DNA of 64,000 nucleotides. It comes from an uncultured Bacillota bacterium (GTDB lineage Bacteria; Bacillota_I; Bacilli_A; RFN20; CAG-631). Position numbers and translations under genes: made by a program. The first letter of the stretch is position 1; each line of letters starts with the position of its first letter. The notes below the pieces were generated by a model that ran no database searches, had not been told where the DNA came from, and saw only the letters and a program-made list of their open reading frames with translations. The DNA is taken from assembly GCA_902491575.1 (NCBI GenBank), contig CABUID010000001.1, positions 124,001 to 188,000 on the forward strand, read 5' to 3'. This document shows, one piece after another, positions 12,501-19,776 of the stretch.

Positions 12501-14243
12501 ATTTAATACACCATTTCTTTGTTGTGCAAGATAATTTCCAGCATCCATCGAAATTAAAGAAATAGGAATGAAGACTTCATCGCCCACTGTCATCGATAAA
12601 GAACCAGAAACGTTATTATAAATCAAAACCGCAAAAGCACCGGCTGCATTTGCATATTTTAATTTTTCTTCAAAAGAAATATTACCTCTTTTTACTAAAG
12701 CTATTTTTCCTTTTACATCAAGACCTGTATAATTCACTTTAGCACCAAAACCAGGAATCGTAACATATTCAAGATCGACGGATCCATCTGATTTTCGTGT
12801 TAAACCAGAGTCATTTATTTTTTGGAATAATTCATCAATAAATTTATGTTCAACTTGTTTAGAGTCAAAAGCATTTTTGAAGAATACAGCTTCTTCAGAA
12901 GAACCATTGATTAAAGCATAAGGGTCTAAAGTACCATTAATCGAAGCAACAGTTAAAGAAGAAGAATAAGAACCAGGAGAAGAAATTGTACCTGATTCAG
13001 GATTAGAAGTTAAATTTGTTCCAAAATCAGATTGATATCCTGATGAATATTCATTACCAGCTGCTGTAAGCAAAGAAACACCCATTGTTTCAATTTTTTC
13101 ATAAATTTTATTTGTTCTTTCCTCTAAAGAATTAATTTCACCAGCAGGTACAACTTCTACAGAATAACCACCAACAGCACCTAAGGACATATTGATAGCA
13201 TCAACGCCAATGGTAACAGCATCCTCTAAAGCACATAAAATATCTGCAGAATCGCCTCCGCCATCATCATCTTTAAAGACTTTCATCCAAGCAAATTGAG
13301 TGTTAGGTGCAATACCTGTAATTTTATCTGATTTTCCACCAATAATACCTGAAACGTGCGTACCATGATCGGATTCAACAGGGAAAACATCTGCTTTTTT
13401 ATCGGCATAGTCATAAGCAAAAGGCACCTTTGAAGAAAGATACACATCATCAATTGATAAATCTTGATTAGCCAAACTATAGGCTACAGTATCTTTCAGT
13501 ACGCTTGAAATATCTTGTTTTGTTTTAGCAGGTTTTAAAATGTCCATACTAAAGACTTCATGAGTATAATCAAAACCTGAATCTAAAACGGCTACAATCG
13601 TATTCGAGCCATCATATTCTGTATCATTTACATAAATACCTGTTGTTTCATCAACATTGGTATCGTTATTTACAACTTCTGTTGGTTTATTATAAATGGT
13701 AGATACATATGCCTCTTTGACATTGGAGAATGAACGAATTTGATCAATTCTACCATATGTTGTCTTTGCATAAAAGCCATTAAATAAAGTACTATAATTA
13801 CCATAGACTTCATCAATCAAATTAGCTTTTAATAAATTCGCTGCCAAAGAAGTTTGGGCTGTAATCATTTCATTTTCTAATAAGATTGCTTTTTTCGAAT
13901 TATAAAAATTTGGGAAAGAATCAAAATTTGTATCTGAAAGGTAAGCATCAACAGTAGTTGTTCCTTCCATTTCAATGATTACATTTATTTCTTGATTTTT
14001 CAATTTTGCGTTTTCAACTGCTGAGGATATTTTCACAGAATCATTAAAATTATTTTCATAACCAATGGAAACTTTTTTTAACAATTCATTGAAATCTACA
14101 CGTTCAACTTTTTGATTATCGTCTTCCTGATTATTACTAGAAGAATGATTTGTGGAAGGATTAACGCAACTTACCAACATTAATAAAGCCATCAATGATG
14201 TTGGTATTCCTCTTTTAATCATTTTTAATATGTGCTTTTGCAT
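6558..14243 (-). CDS. Giant subtilisin-like (S8) surface peptidase with PA domain and BspA-type leucine-rich repeats
   Basis: 2,561 residues. A signal peptide ends in a lipobox (MLVSC, Cys26), then a propeptide-like region (about 45-190). The S8 catalytic domain has Asp221 (VAVLDSGFD), His293 (DHGTHVSG), oxyanion Asn397 (TAAGNEYSS) and Ser633 (GTSMATP). A PA insert sits at about 490-585. Fn3/Ig-like segments follow, then a long array of BspA/LRR_5-type repeats (units like AFxNCTSLxxVxL) over about 1,370-2,235, a small beta module, and a C-terminal helix with a KKKK tail (about 2,525-2,561). There is no LPXTG. Domain order resembles lactocepin/C5a-peptidase enzymes with an added adhesin part. 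First gene of the operon with 5,070-6,557 and 3,703-5,073; the start has a GGAGG site. Confidence 0.92.
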   Translation of the reverse strand: MQKHILKMIKRGIPTSLMALLMLVSCVNPSTNHSSSNNQEDDNQKVERVDFNELLKKVSIGYENNFNDSVKISSAVENAKLKNQEINVIIEMEGTTTVDAYLSDTNFDSFPNFYNSKKAILLENEMITAQTSLAANLLKANLIDEVYGNYSTLFNGFYAKTTYGRIDQIRSFSNVKEAYVSTIYNKPTEVVNNDTNVDETTGIYVNDTEYDGSNTIVAVLDSGFDYTHEVFSMDILKPAKTKQDISSVLKDTVAYSLANQDLSIDDVYLSSKVPFAYDYADKKADVFPVESDHGTHVSGIIGGKSDKITGIAPNTQFAWMKVFKDDDGGGDSADILCALEDAVTIGVDAINMSLGAVGGYSVEVVPAGEINSLEERTNKIYEKIETMGVSLLTAAGNEYSSGYQSDFGTNLTSNPESGTISSPGSYSSSLTVASINGTLDPYALINGSSEEAVFFKNAFDSKQVEHKFIDELFQKINDSGLTRKSDGSVDLEYVTIPGFGAKVNYTGLDVKGKIALVKRGNISFEEKLKYANAAGAFAVLIYNNVSGSLSMTVGDEVFIPISLISMDAGNYLAQQRNGVLNFKESYKAGPFMSDFSSWGPLADLTLKPEITAHGGNIYSSILGGDYDSMSGTSMATPNTCGIVLVIRDYVKETWPELSPKEVTQMVNRLLMSTATICLNEVGNPYSPRKQGAGLASLLNSVSTDAYLYVQGIDKTKLELGDDKDKTGVYECSFNIRNISDNPVTYDIGNYTLTETVSSDDNQVKTVAETAYMLNPAMSVKVGNNLTLDGSKVTVPAGVDSTITVTLTLSSADRNYLEENFINGMYVEGYISLKAVESKQVDLSVPFLAFYGDWLKAPMFDKTYYEVDADRANGSISEKDKTKADMYASTPYGKYGEYYMIPLGGYLYEIPDGQDQIAATEDKAAISIDSENSIYQLYTVYLGMLRGAKKLTMTIKDAANGNIVYEKITYNNRKATFYSSGGGIIPYNDDYSFDMFNKETGEIFANNTKFIVSMTAELDYENGANVSNNTFEFSFYVDYETPTLEDVRYITEWDKTEKKNRYYLELDVSDNRYVQAIRPCTIINQTLISLTDRPIPVYQQNANETTTVKIEITDYFADLKNSDYSDTIFFMIDDYALNSNIFLVSLGGCDYEDLKFNESTIEVQKNDIVDLNQYVNFENAMLQGLNWTTSNNEIAIVDDAQVIGLKQGIAILTGTSPSYGISVKVKVKVYDNDSSNNFYITKVNFSGYTTLFTFEDDFEYSQLARVSEDANNPTYSYMPNSNSFEIYPTESFKLRVNIDPWYYDDSNVEIYWTSSNSNYVSVDDEGVVTALKETVSAVRIKATIYIDGKETVFSTSTNVSVKSPFIHSGIVLQYYKGPGGVVEIPDDLGIEYIGEYAFSHYLYNGIDADGYAIRQSIGDNTSTPITKVIVPEGVKIIQKNAFSDLKFLEEVQLSSTVKDIYVSAFENCTSLKTINLNRVVKIENNAFNNCTSLTNVNALNEESGHDLSNVVTVGSNAFASTNLAKIDLIRLRMAGANTFANCTNLKEVTLYPENPLNVNMFANSAIERITIPHKVIPRNAFENCQSISEITFTNPNVMINSEAFKGCLNLNTIHFANDSQSLQIGYNAFENSAITSLNLPSCEVTIMDEAFKGSSIQELVLKENTQLYFEGAPFVSTSQFETITLDGVSSYYELENNLLLNKEKDTLVLVPSNTVLTIPSSVTTIGVGAVAGNKVTTSLTLPAQITSIHDFAFANSSLESIDLTHLSNCDLGEYLFYGCENLETVHGLSSLSVIHNYMFAYSGLQDVTIGDNAIIGYGAFAYCDQLSSIQIGDNTEIGEYAFYHSFTNDSTATILGGTIKEFAFADSNIKVVHADNVTEMGIGAFHNANNLTSVNFDELQVIPQNAFQNATALNTITFNNVTTISRNAFANTTALTTVNAPQLITIDNRAFQNATNLSTIDLSHVTEIGNYAFENCVSLTSIDLNSIENLGQGAFAQCYNLAEVNHLEKAPLTVIPSECFYMNLNSQNTSLLSSINLSNILQIGEEAFYGNTSLVTVDLSNVETVSDYAFFGTKLNALSLDKATKIGNFAFYATPIRTLSIPSLVEVGECAFAETNASKVDLPETLSTIHYGSFSSIRFLSNFTHNDEINYVKYNENNQPVWLIDDGVLYVYLENGNLQLQSYPVGSDKTSYTILEGTTRIDAYSFYTTSTISLNEIYFPSSLQRIGDCAFAGCETIKTYHFSSYNAPILEGVYNSSLQNYIGNLQSSALTETLDNLYHINHGKVYNMYFYYYPYYYANFYDYVGFVDDLTMYYPSNGNGYDSWIYRNYFANRITNATVADDNTKMAIDALNNLTTIQEVTNDNKEEIMEAYNLYKMIIDEEQKALLDTEQVKHLLDLYEKVMDIDMPPLTSEEISQIQGIYKGVDDEETTFEFTIYANGSGKLVVDNKNYDSQDKSLTFDKIRHLENDVLKIITNDNDEFTFTINEDGSVTFNYYVSSIQLTKDNENVEPIQPEEPTQPKSNNVLYYLLGFGGALLLIAGIVLVIFFTNKKKKENTKEGGH

Positions 14244-14400
14244 AAAAACCTCCTATAAACAAAAGTTCTATTTAAATCATTGTATTATTATAGAATATAA
14301 TAATATATGAAATATATAGTCTAATTGATTATACTACGAATGAAATATATAATCAATAATTATTTTTGGAAATTTTTCATGTGCAAAGAAGAGATTATTA

Positions 14401-14430
14401 TAAAAAAAAGCGTCTATAAACTAGACGCTT
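14401..14430 (-). terminator. Terminator of hpf
   Basis: AAGCGTCTA pairs with TAGACGCTT around a 5-base loop, with eight Ts on the minus strand after the stem. It begins 17 bases after the hpf stop. Confidence 0.9.
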
Positions 14431-14446
14431 AGCTCAATATTGTTGC

Positions 14447-14974
14447 TTATTCTATATCGATTACTCCATAGCCACCATTTTTTCTTTTATAGACTACAGA
14501 AATCGTATGATCTTCTATATCGTCATAAATAAAGAAATCATGATCCGTAGATTCCATTTCCATAATAGCATCATCAAGTGTCATTGGCAATGGGTGAACG
14601 GTTTTATTTTTTATATATATGTCTTCTTTGCTATCAGCATCTTCTGCTTCACCAAATGTTCTTCCTAAATTGACACGATTACTGGATCGATCCAAACGAG
14701 ATTTGATTTTGTCAATTTGTGAAACTAATTTGTCACTAGCAATTTCTACTGCATCTAACAAATCATTTGCTTCTACTTCAGTTCTTAAAAGTAGAAATGG
14801 TGTAGGTATAGTAATTTCGACTTTTGATTTATTGTTTCGAAATTTTACTACAATTCTACATTCAAATTCTTCGCTTTTGAATAGTAATTTTTCGAGCCTT
14901 GATAGTTCTGCTATCATTTTTTCTTGGACAGTTTGGCTTAATTTTTGTCCATTACAAACTATTTGGTATTTCAT
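14447..14974 (-). CDS. hpf: Ribosome hibernation promoting factor, long form
   Basis: 175 residues, the length of the long HPF found in Bacillota. The N-terminal ~100 residues match the HPF/YfiA ribosome-binding domain (opening MKYQIVCNGQKLSQTVQEKM), then a linker, then the C-terminal dimerisation domain with PMTLDDAIMEMESTDHDFFIYDD and the closing KRKNGGYGVIDIE. The long form pairs 70S ribosomes into inactive 100S dimers in stationary phase. A GGAGG site precedes the ATG, with a TATAAT at 14,996-15,001 (minus strand). Monocistronic, ended by the terminator at 14,401-14,430. Confidence 0.95.
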   Translation of the reverse strand: MKYQIVCNGQKLSQTVQEKMIAELSRLEKLLFKSEEFECRIVVKFRNNKSKVEITIPTPFLLLRTEVEANDLLDAVEIASDKLVSQIDKIKSRLDRSSNRVNLGRTFGEAEDADSKEDIYIKNKTVHPLPMTLDDAIMEMESTDHDFFIYDDIEDHTISVVYKRKNGGYGVIDIE

Positions 14975-14995
14975 AATATACGACCTCCTATTTAT

Positions 14996-15001
14996 ATTAT
15001 A
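14996..15001 (-). promoter_or_regulatory. Probable -10 box of hpf
   Basis: TATAAT read on the minus strand, about 20 bases before the hpf start codon. No good -35 match is visible. Confidence 0.45.
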
Positions 15002-15025
15002 GAATAAACGATTGGAAAATATAGT

Positions 15026-15055
15026 CTTTAATTTGTAGTTTTATTATGATATAAT
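15026..15055 (+). promoter_or_regulatory. Promoter of the NUDIX gene
   Basis: TATAAT at 15,050-15,055 with a weak -35 17 bases upstream. The predicted transcript starts near 15,062, inside a hairpin that pairs AAAAAGGG with CCCTTTTT (15,056-15,080); this may stabilise or attenuate the short leader. Confidence 0.4.
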
Positions 15056-15102
15056 TAAAAAAGGGGATTAAGACCCTTTTTATTTTGAAAAAGGAGAAAA
15101 AT

Positions 15103-15651
15103 ATGGCTAAAAAAGAAAAAAAGATAGACTCAAGATTAATTTATGATGGGCATATTTTGCAATTATATAAAGATGAAGTTTTATGTTTAAATGGACAAAA
15201 ATCTACGAGAGAAATTGTAAGACATCCTGGTGGAGTTTGTATTTTAGCGATGATAGATAATAAAATAATAATGGAAAAGCAATTTCGATATGCTTATGAT
15301 GAAGAAATATATGAATTGCCTGCTGGAAAATTAGAAAAAAATGAAAAGCCTTATGATGCAGCTTTACGTGAACTCGAAGAAGAAACAGGATATAAAGCCT
15401 GTCAGTTAGAAAGTTATGGAACAATGTATCCATCTTGTGGTTATACGGATGAAATTATTTATTTGTATTATGCAAAAAATTTAATTAAAACCAAAAGACA
15501 TTTGGATAAAGATGAAGATATTGACTTATGTTTGTTTTCAATAGAAGAAGTTATAGAGATGATGCAAAAGAATGTAATAAAAGATGCTAAAACGATTTGT
15601 TTACTTAGTAAATATTTGTTTGATTTAAAAGACAACAATAAAAAAATATAA
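15103..15651 (+). CDS. NUDIX hydrolase, ADP-ribose pyrophosphatase-like
   Basis: 182 residues from the ATG at 15,103, chosen because AAGGAG lies 7 bases upstream; a TTG at 15,085 would extend the frame but overlaps that site. The NUDIX box is complete: Gly75, Glu81, then Arg89-Glu90 and Glu93-Glu94-Thr-Gly96. The upstream residues HPGGVCILAM and ELPAGK match the ADP-ribose pyrophosphatase branch (NudF-like), which splits ADP-ribose into AMP and ribose 5-phosphate. A rare UxxG specificity residue cannot be judged by eye, so the substrate is probable rather than certain. Confidence 0.88.
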   Translation: MAKKEKKIDSRLIYDGHILQLYKDEVLCLNGQKSTREIVRHPGGVCILAMIDNKIIMEKQFRYAYDEEIYELPAGKLEKNEKPYDAALRELEEETGYKACQLESYGTMYPSCGYTDEIIYLYYAKNLIKTKRHLDKDEDIDLCLFSIEEVIEMMQKNVIKDAKTICLLSKYLFDLKDNNKKI

Positions 15652-15739
15652 ATATTTGTCAGTTAAATGCTATAGAATTACCTTTTTATTTTCTCACATT
15701 TCGATATATAATATGAGCAATGAAACGAGAGGAAAGAAT

Positions 15740-17380
15740 ATGGAAAAAATTTTGAATAAATCAGCGTTCTATCTGTCTAACTTTTATGGAAAAACAGATA
15801 ATGAAGGTGTAGTTGTAGTAAAGTTTATTTCAAATAGAGAAGATATTTATCAATTTGAATGTAATGAAGCAGAAATGCTAACAATATTTGACACAAATTT
15901 TCATTTATTGAAACAAGGAAACCATTTCGAATTGAATTTAACAAAAGAAATGGAATTTTTGATTAAAGTTGAAACAAGACAAAAAAATAAAGAATTTTTT
16001 CTTAAAATCAATTCTATTCATCATGAACCAGCAGTGCCTTATGAAATGATGATTGAAAATAAAGGAGAGAATATACCTCTTTTTAGTCAAGATAAGATAG
16101 ATCCTTTAAAACCAAGTATTATAGAAATGAAAAAAAGAAAAGGTGGAACATATCTTTATTCTAATGTGCCTGAATCCATGCCTTTAGAAGCGATAGATAG
16201 TATTTTAATGCAAAATAAGGATCTAGTTGGTGATTGTTTTTTAACATTTGAGCATCAAAATGCTTCAGGACTTCCTTATGTATATTTGGGTTATCGTATA
16301 GTCAATCATCAAGAAGAAGATATCTATGTAACTGTTCGAAATGTTGGTTATCAAGTAACAGGTTCGTGGCTTGGAGAAAAATCATGGATGGATTATTATG
16401 GCGTAAAATATGATATAGACATTTCTTCTTTTGATGAAGAAGCGATGAATTGGTTTAAAGATTATTTAAATTTTGATGTTGATTATCAACCAAAAGCCAT
16501 TTTACCAACAACTTATCGTATTCCTAAAGGAAAATATATTTATGTGATTGGTGGAACAAGTGAAGATGCATATCAAAATATAAATGTAAATCATACAGCA
16601 GATTTAAAAATTGCGCCACGTCATTGCGTGAATGCGAATGCATTTTTTACTATCACTAATGGTAAAGCGACAGGTGAATTGTGTGCTTATGTTGATTATA
16701 ATAAATTAAATCAAGAAAATACGATTATTCAAAACTTAAGACGATATGGTGAAAAGGATGATTTAGGCGGTAGAATAGGCCAAATGAATCATCATGGAGT
16801 CATCGACGTAAATCCATTATGGGTATTTAATGATTTAACTCCATCTCAAAACTTACCAGTCGTATATTATCCTTATTATGCTGACACTTTAAAAGATCAA
16901 TATGAACCTTTTGAAAAAATTGAAGGAAGTTATAAACATGAATATAAAAGTGATCGATGGTTAAGTCATTTATCTTCCCAATTACACCATGAATATATTG
17001 GAGAAGATATGGTAGAACACGAAACCATTTATCAAGGTGAAAGAATTCTTTTATCCTCAAATAGTGCTAACCCATTAGGAAAAATATGGGATTATGGCAA
17101 TTGGATGATTGAATATCAAGAAAATTGTGTTTTTGTTAATCAAGGCGATCAAGAAAGAAAGTTGAGATTTTATTTACTTAATGGCGGATCTATTTATTAT
17201 ATAATCAAAGACGAATCGGGAAAAATATTAAAATCCGGTGCAACGCTGATTCATTGTACAGGCAAAAAAGAAGCTTATGAATGTACGATTAAGGGTCATA
17301 GTCGATTAATAGTTTCTGTTCAATTTGTTTTAGCAGCTAATAATAATGGTTCTGTAGAACATATTGTTGAATTAATTTAA
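15740..17380 (+). CDS. Conserved-looking protein of unknown function
   Basis: About 546 residues from the ATG at 15,740, preceded by GAGAGGAAAG; the longer frame from 15,656 includes a likely promoter (TATAAT near 15,707) and is probably not translated. The protein is soluble-looking, without signal peptide or membrane helix, and Tyr/Asn/Asp-rich. A central part has GSWLGEKSWMDYYGVKYD and a C-terminal part has NPLGKIWDYGNWMIEY and a beta-rich end. It could be a carbohydrate-binding or spore-coat-like scaffold, but I recognise no catalytic motif. It lies 88 bases after the NUDIX gene and ends in a strong terminator. Confidence 0.7.
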   Translation: MEKILNKSAFYLSNFYGKTDNEGVVVVKFISNREDIYQFECNEAEMLTIFDTNFHLLKQGNHFELNLTKEMEFLIKVETRQKNKEFFLKINSIHHEPAVPYEMMIENKGENIPLFSQDKIDPLKPSIIEMKKRKGGTYLYSNVPESMPLEAIDSILMQNKDLVGDCFLTFEHQNASGLPYVYLGYRIVNHQEEDIYVTVRNVGYQVTGSWLGEKSWMDYYGVKYDIDISSFDEEAMNWFKDYLNFDVDYQPKAILPTTYRIPKGKYIYVIGGTSEDAYQNINVNHTADLKIAPRHCVNANAFFTITNGKATGELCAYVDYNKLNQENTIIQNLRRYGEKDDLGGRIGQMNHHGVIDVNPLWVFNDLTPSQNLPVVYYPYYADTLKDQYEPFEKIEGSYKHEYKSDRWLSHLSSQLHHEYIGEDMVEHETIYQGERILLSSNSANPLGKIWDYGNWMIEYQENCVFVNQGDQERKLRFYLLNGGSIYYIIKDESGKILKSGATLIHCTGKKEAYECTIKGHSRLIVSVQFVLAANNNGSVEHIVELI

Positions 17381-17435
17381 TAGTATTCGTATATTATCTT
17401 TAATAAAATGCAATTAAAGAAAATTTAATGTAATA

Positions 17436-17475
17436 AAAACTAAGAAGAAATCATCCATCTTCTTAGTTTTTTTTA
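17436..17475 (+). terminator. Terminator of the 15,740-17,380 gene
   Basis: AAAACTAAGAAGA pairs with TCTTCTTAGTTTT around a 9-base loop, followed by Ts. The flanking A-run could let it also work on the minus strand. Confidence 0.85.
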
Positions 17476-17520
17476 TGATAAGAAAGATTAAAAAAATAAA
17501 TGATAAAATGATATAAAATA

Positions 17521-17553
17521 AAAAATCATCAAAAAATAAATTGATGATTTTAA
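17521..17553 (-). terminator. Terminator of asnS
   Basis: AAAATCATCAA pairs with TTGATGATTTT, with a T-run on the minus strand just after the stem, 8 bases beyond the asnS stop. Confidence 0.8.
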
Positions 17554-17560
17554 ATCGTTT

Positions 17561-18961
17561 TTAAAAACTACAATTTTTAACGGTTCTTGGGAAAGAAATA
17601 ACATCTCGAATATTTTGCATTCCTGTAACATACATGACCATTCTTTCAAAACCAAGACCAAATCCAGCAGAAGATACACCGCCAAATTTTCTTAAATCTA
17701 AATACCATTGCAAAGGTTCACGATTGATTTTTAATTCTTCCATACGTGCAACTAGTTTATCATAATTTTCTTCTCTTTGTGATCCACCGACAAGTTCACC
17801 AATATGAGGAACTAATAAATCGCAAGCTGCCACTGTTTTTCCATCTGGATTTAATTTCATATAGAAGGACTTAATTTCTTTTGGAAAATCGATTAAGAAT
17901 AAAGGTCCTTTTACAATTTGGTCACAAAGATATTTTTCGTGTTCTGAATTTAAATCCATTCCCCAAAAAATTTTCTTGTTTTCAAATTCGACTCCATTGT
18001 CTAAAGCATGTTTTAAAGTTTCAATGGCTTTTGTATAAGTCATGACCTCAAATTTAGAATTTAAAACATGATTTAATCTTTCCAAAAGAGTATTATCTAT
18101 CATTTTATTGAAAAATTCCATTTCTACAGGACATTCTTCTAAAACGGTTTGAATGCAATATTTAATCATATCTTCAATTAAGGTCATATCATCTTCTAAA
18201 TCGGCAAAAGCAATTTCTGGTTCAACCATCCAAAATTCAGCAGCGTGTCGAACAGTATTGGATTTTTCTGCTCTAAATGTTGGACCAAATGTATAAACAT
18301 CACGAAAACATTGAGCATAAGCTTCTGCATGTAATTGAGCAGATACCGTTAAATTTGTATGCTTGCCAAAAAAATCATTTTCATAACCTTTTGAAAAATC
18401 ATTTAATGTCGTAACAGTAAAAGTTTCTCCAGCTCCTTCACAATCATTTCCAGTAATTAATGGTCCATTTACATAAACAAACCCTTGATTTTGAAAAAAT
18501 TCATGAATAGACATCGCTAAAACAGAACGAACTCTAAATACGGCAGCAAAAGTATTTGTTTTAGGTCTTAAATGCGCTATTTCTCTTAAAAATTCAAATC
18601 CGTGTCTTTTCTTTTGTAGTGGATAGGATGCATCACATTTTGAAACGAGATTTAAATTTTTTAAGATAATTTCAAAGGGTTGTTTTCCCTCTTCTGTAAT
18701 TTTAAAGACACCATAGGCATTTACTGCATCGCCAGTGTTTAAAGAAGCACATAAGTCGTAACATTCATCGCCTTTGTTATAAACTAGTTGAACATTTTTA
18801 AAATAAGTCCCGTCGTTTAATTCAATGAAACCAATACTTCCATTATTTCTATTCGTACGAATCCAACCATCTAATTCAACATATTCAAGTTGATCTTTTT
18901 CAATTTGAGAACCCATTTGTATAAGTTCATATAGTTCTCTTACAGTAACAAATTCAAACAT
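17561..18961 (-). CDS. asnS: Asparaginyl-tRNA synthetase
   Basis: 466 residues from the ATG at 18,961, which follows AGGAGGGTGAAT; a GTG 6 bases upstream is less likely. The N-terminal OB-fold (GWIRTNRNNGSIGFIELNDG) binds the anticodon. The class II core has motif 2 (FRAEKSNTVRHAAEFWMVEPE) and motif 3 (GFGLGFERMVMYVTG) near the C-terminus, where it ends in the usual RDVISFPRT. It charges tRNA-Asn with asparagine in the cytoplasm. Expression is expected to be controlled by the T-box leader directly upstream. The window also has a tRNA-Asn gene (31,173-31,248). Confidence 0.96.
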   Translation of the reverse strand: MFEFVTVRELYELIQMGSQIEKDQLEYVELDGWIRTNRNNGSIGFIELNDGTYFKNVQLVYNKGDECYDLCASLNTGDAVNAYGVFKITEEGKQPFEIILKNLNLVSKCDASYPLQKKRHGFEFLREIAHLRPKTNTFAAVFRVRSVLAMSIHEFFQNQGFVYVNGPLITGNDCEGAGETFTVTTLNDFSKGYENDFFGKHTNLTVSAQLHAEAYAQCFRDVYTFGPTFRAEKSNTVRHAAEFWMVEPEIAFADLEDDMTLIEDMIKYCIQTVLEECPVEMEFFNKMIDNTLLERLNHVLNSKFEVMTYTKAIETLKHALDNGVEFENKKIFWGMDLNSEHEKYLCDQIVKGPLFLIDFPKEIKSFYMKLNPDGKTVAACDLLVPHIGELVGGSQREENYDKLVARMEELKINREPLQWYLDLRKFGGVSSAGFGLGFERMVMYVTGMQNIRDVISFPRTVKNCSF

Positions 18962-18984
18962 ATTCACCCTCCTAAAAAAATAAA

Positions 18985-19150
18985 AAAATCCAAAATCTAG
19001 GAACGATAATTATCGCGGTGCCATCCTAGTTCATAGATTTTACTATGCTCTTTATTTACTATACATAAGTTTGCTATAAAGTGTTCCTCTTATAAGTAGT
19101 CCATATTGTCCTTTCACCATTGACAACTCGCTGTAATTTTTCCTTATAAA
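18985..19150 (-). promoter_or_regulatory. T-box riboswitch (tRNA-Asn sensing) of asnS
   Basis: On the minus strand the leader contains the T-box core AGGATGGCACCGCG (about 19,015-19,028), then the terminator arm TCCTAGATTTT and a long T-run directly before the asnS Shine-Dalgarno. The terminator stem pairs CTAGGA with TCCTAG and AAAATCTA with the distal arm; the T-box core takes part in the competing antiterminator. The stem I region has GAGGAACAC with AAC, an Asn codon, at 19,085-19,083 as the likely specifier. Uncharged tRNA-Asn should pair there and switch transcription on. Confidence 0.92.
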
Positions 19151-19170
19151 AAGTCTTTAATCATTGCAAT
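19142..19170 (-). promoter_or_regulatory. Possible promoter of the asnS leader
   Basis: TTGCAA and TATAAG on the minus strand with about 15 bases between them, placed between the tetR stop and the T-box. The spacing is short, so this is tentative. Confidence 0.3.
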
Positions 19171-19745
19171 TATTCTATAGCTCTTCCCGTTATACTATTG
19201 AATATTAATAAATGTAGAAAAGCAATAAAATCATTAAATCCAAGTGTTTTTGAATCGTCTTTTAGCCAATTGACAAACATTTTTAAACTTCCATAAACAT
19301 GATATTCAATCATGAGATTTATTTTCAATTTACAATTTTGTTTTATCATTTTGTATTTTTTAGTTAAAGATTCAATCAACACTTTATCCAACGTTTCCAC
19401 AATATGATTCATATAGTATGTAGATGTTAAAAGTTTAACAACATACTCATCTTGCATTATTGTGTTAAATATATTATAAAGGAATTCTTTTAAAGATGCA
19501 AAACTAAATTCATAATCTTTAATAATAGAAAATAAATTTTCTGATAAGTGATTTTCAATTTCAAGTAAAATAGCCGATACCTCTTGATAATGTAAATAAA
19601 ATGTTTTACGGTTAATCATTGCAAGTTCAGTAAGTTCAACAACAGAAATATCTTCTAATTTCTTTTTTTGTAGTAGAAGAATAAGCGCATTTTTTAATCT
19701 CGTTTTTGTTTTAATGATTCTTTTATCAGTGCCCTTTTGTTTCAT
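19170..19745 (-). CDS. TetR/AcrR family transcriptional regulator
   Basis: 191 residues. The N-terminal DNA-binding domain fits TetR proteins: TKTRLKNALILLLQKKKLEDISVVELTELAMINRKTFYLHYQ pattern with the recognition helix NRKTFYLHY (about residues 49-57). The all-helical C-terminal part resembles the TetR_C_7/DhaS-like group, whose ligand varies. It lies 31 bases downstream of recR and ends at the asnS leader. The target is not visible; nearby palindromes suited to a TetR dimer were not found. Confidence 0.88.
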   Translation of the reverse strand: MKQKGTDKRIIKTKTRLKNALILLLQKKKLEDISVVELTELAMINRKTFYLHYQEVSAILLEIENHLSENLFSIIKDYEFSFASLKEFLYNIFNTIMQDEYVVKLLTSTYYMNHIVETLDKVLIESLTKKYKMIKQNCKLKINLMIEYHVYGSLKMFVNWLKDDSKTLGFNDFIAFLHLLIFNSITGRAIE

Positions 19746-19776
19746 CTTTTGCCTCCTAATACAATTGCATGGTTAT

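Noticed and set aside
15056..15085. Terminator before the NUDIX gene
   Set aside because: The hairpin lies downstream of the likely promoter and no plus-strand gene precedes it, so it is better seen as a leader hairpin.
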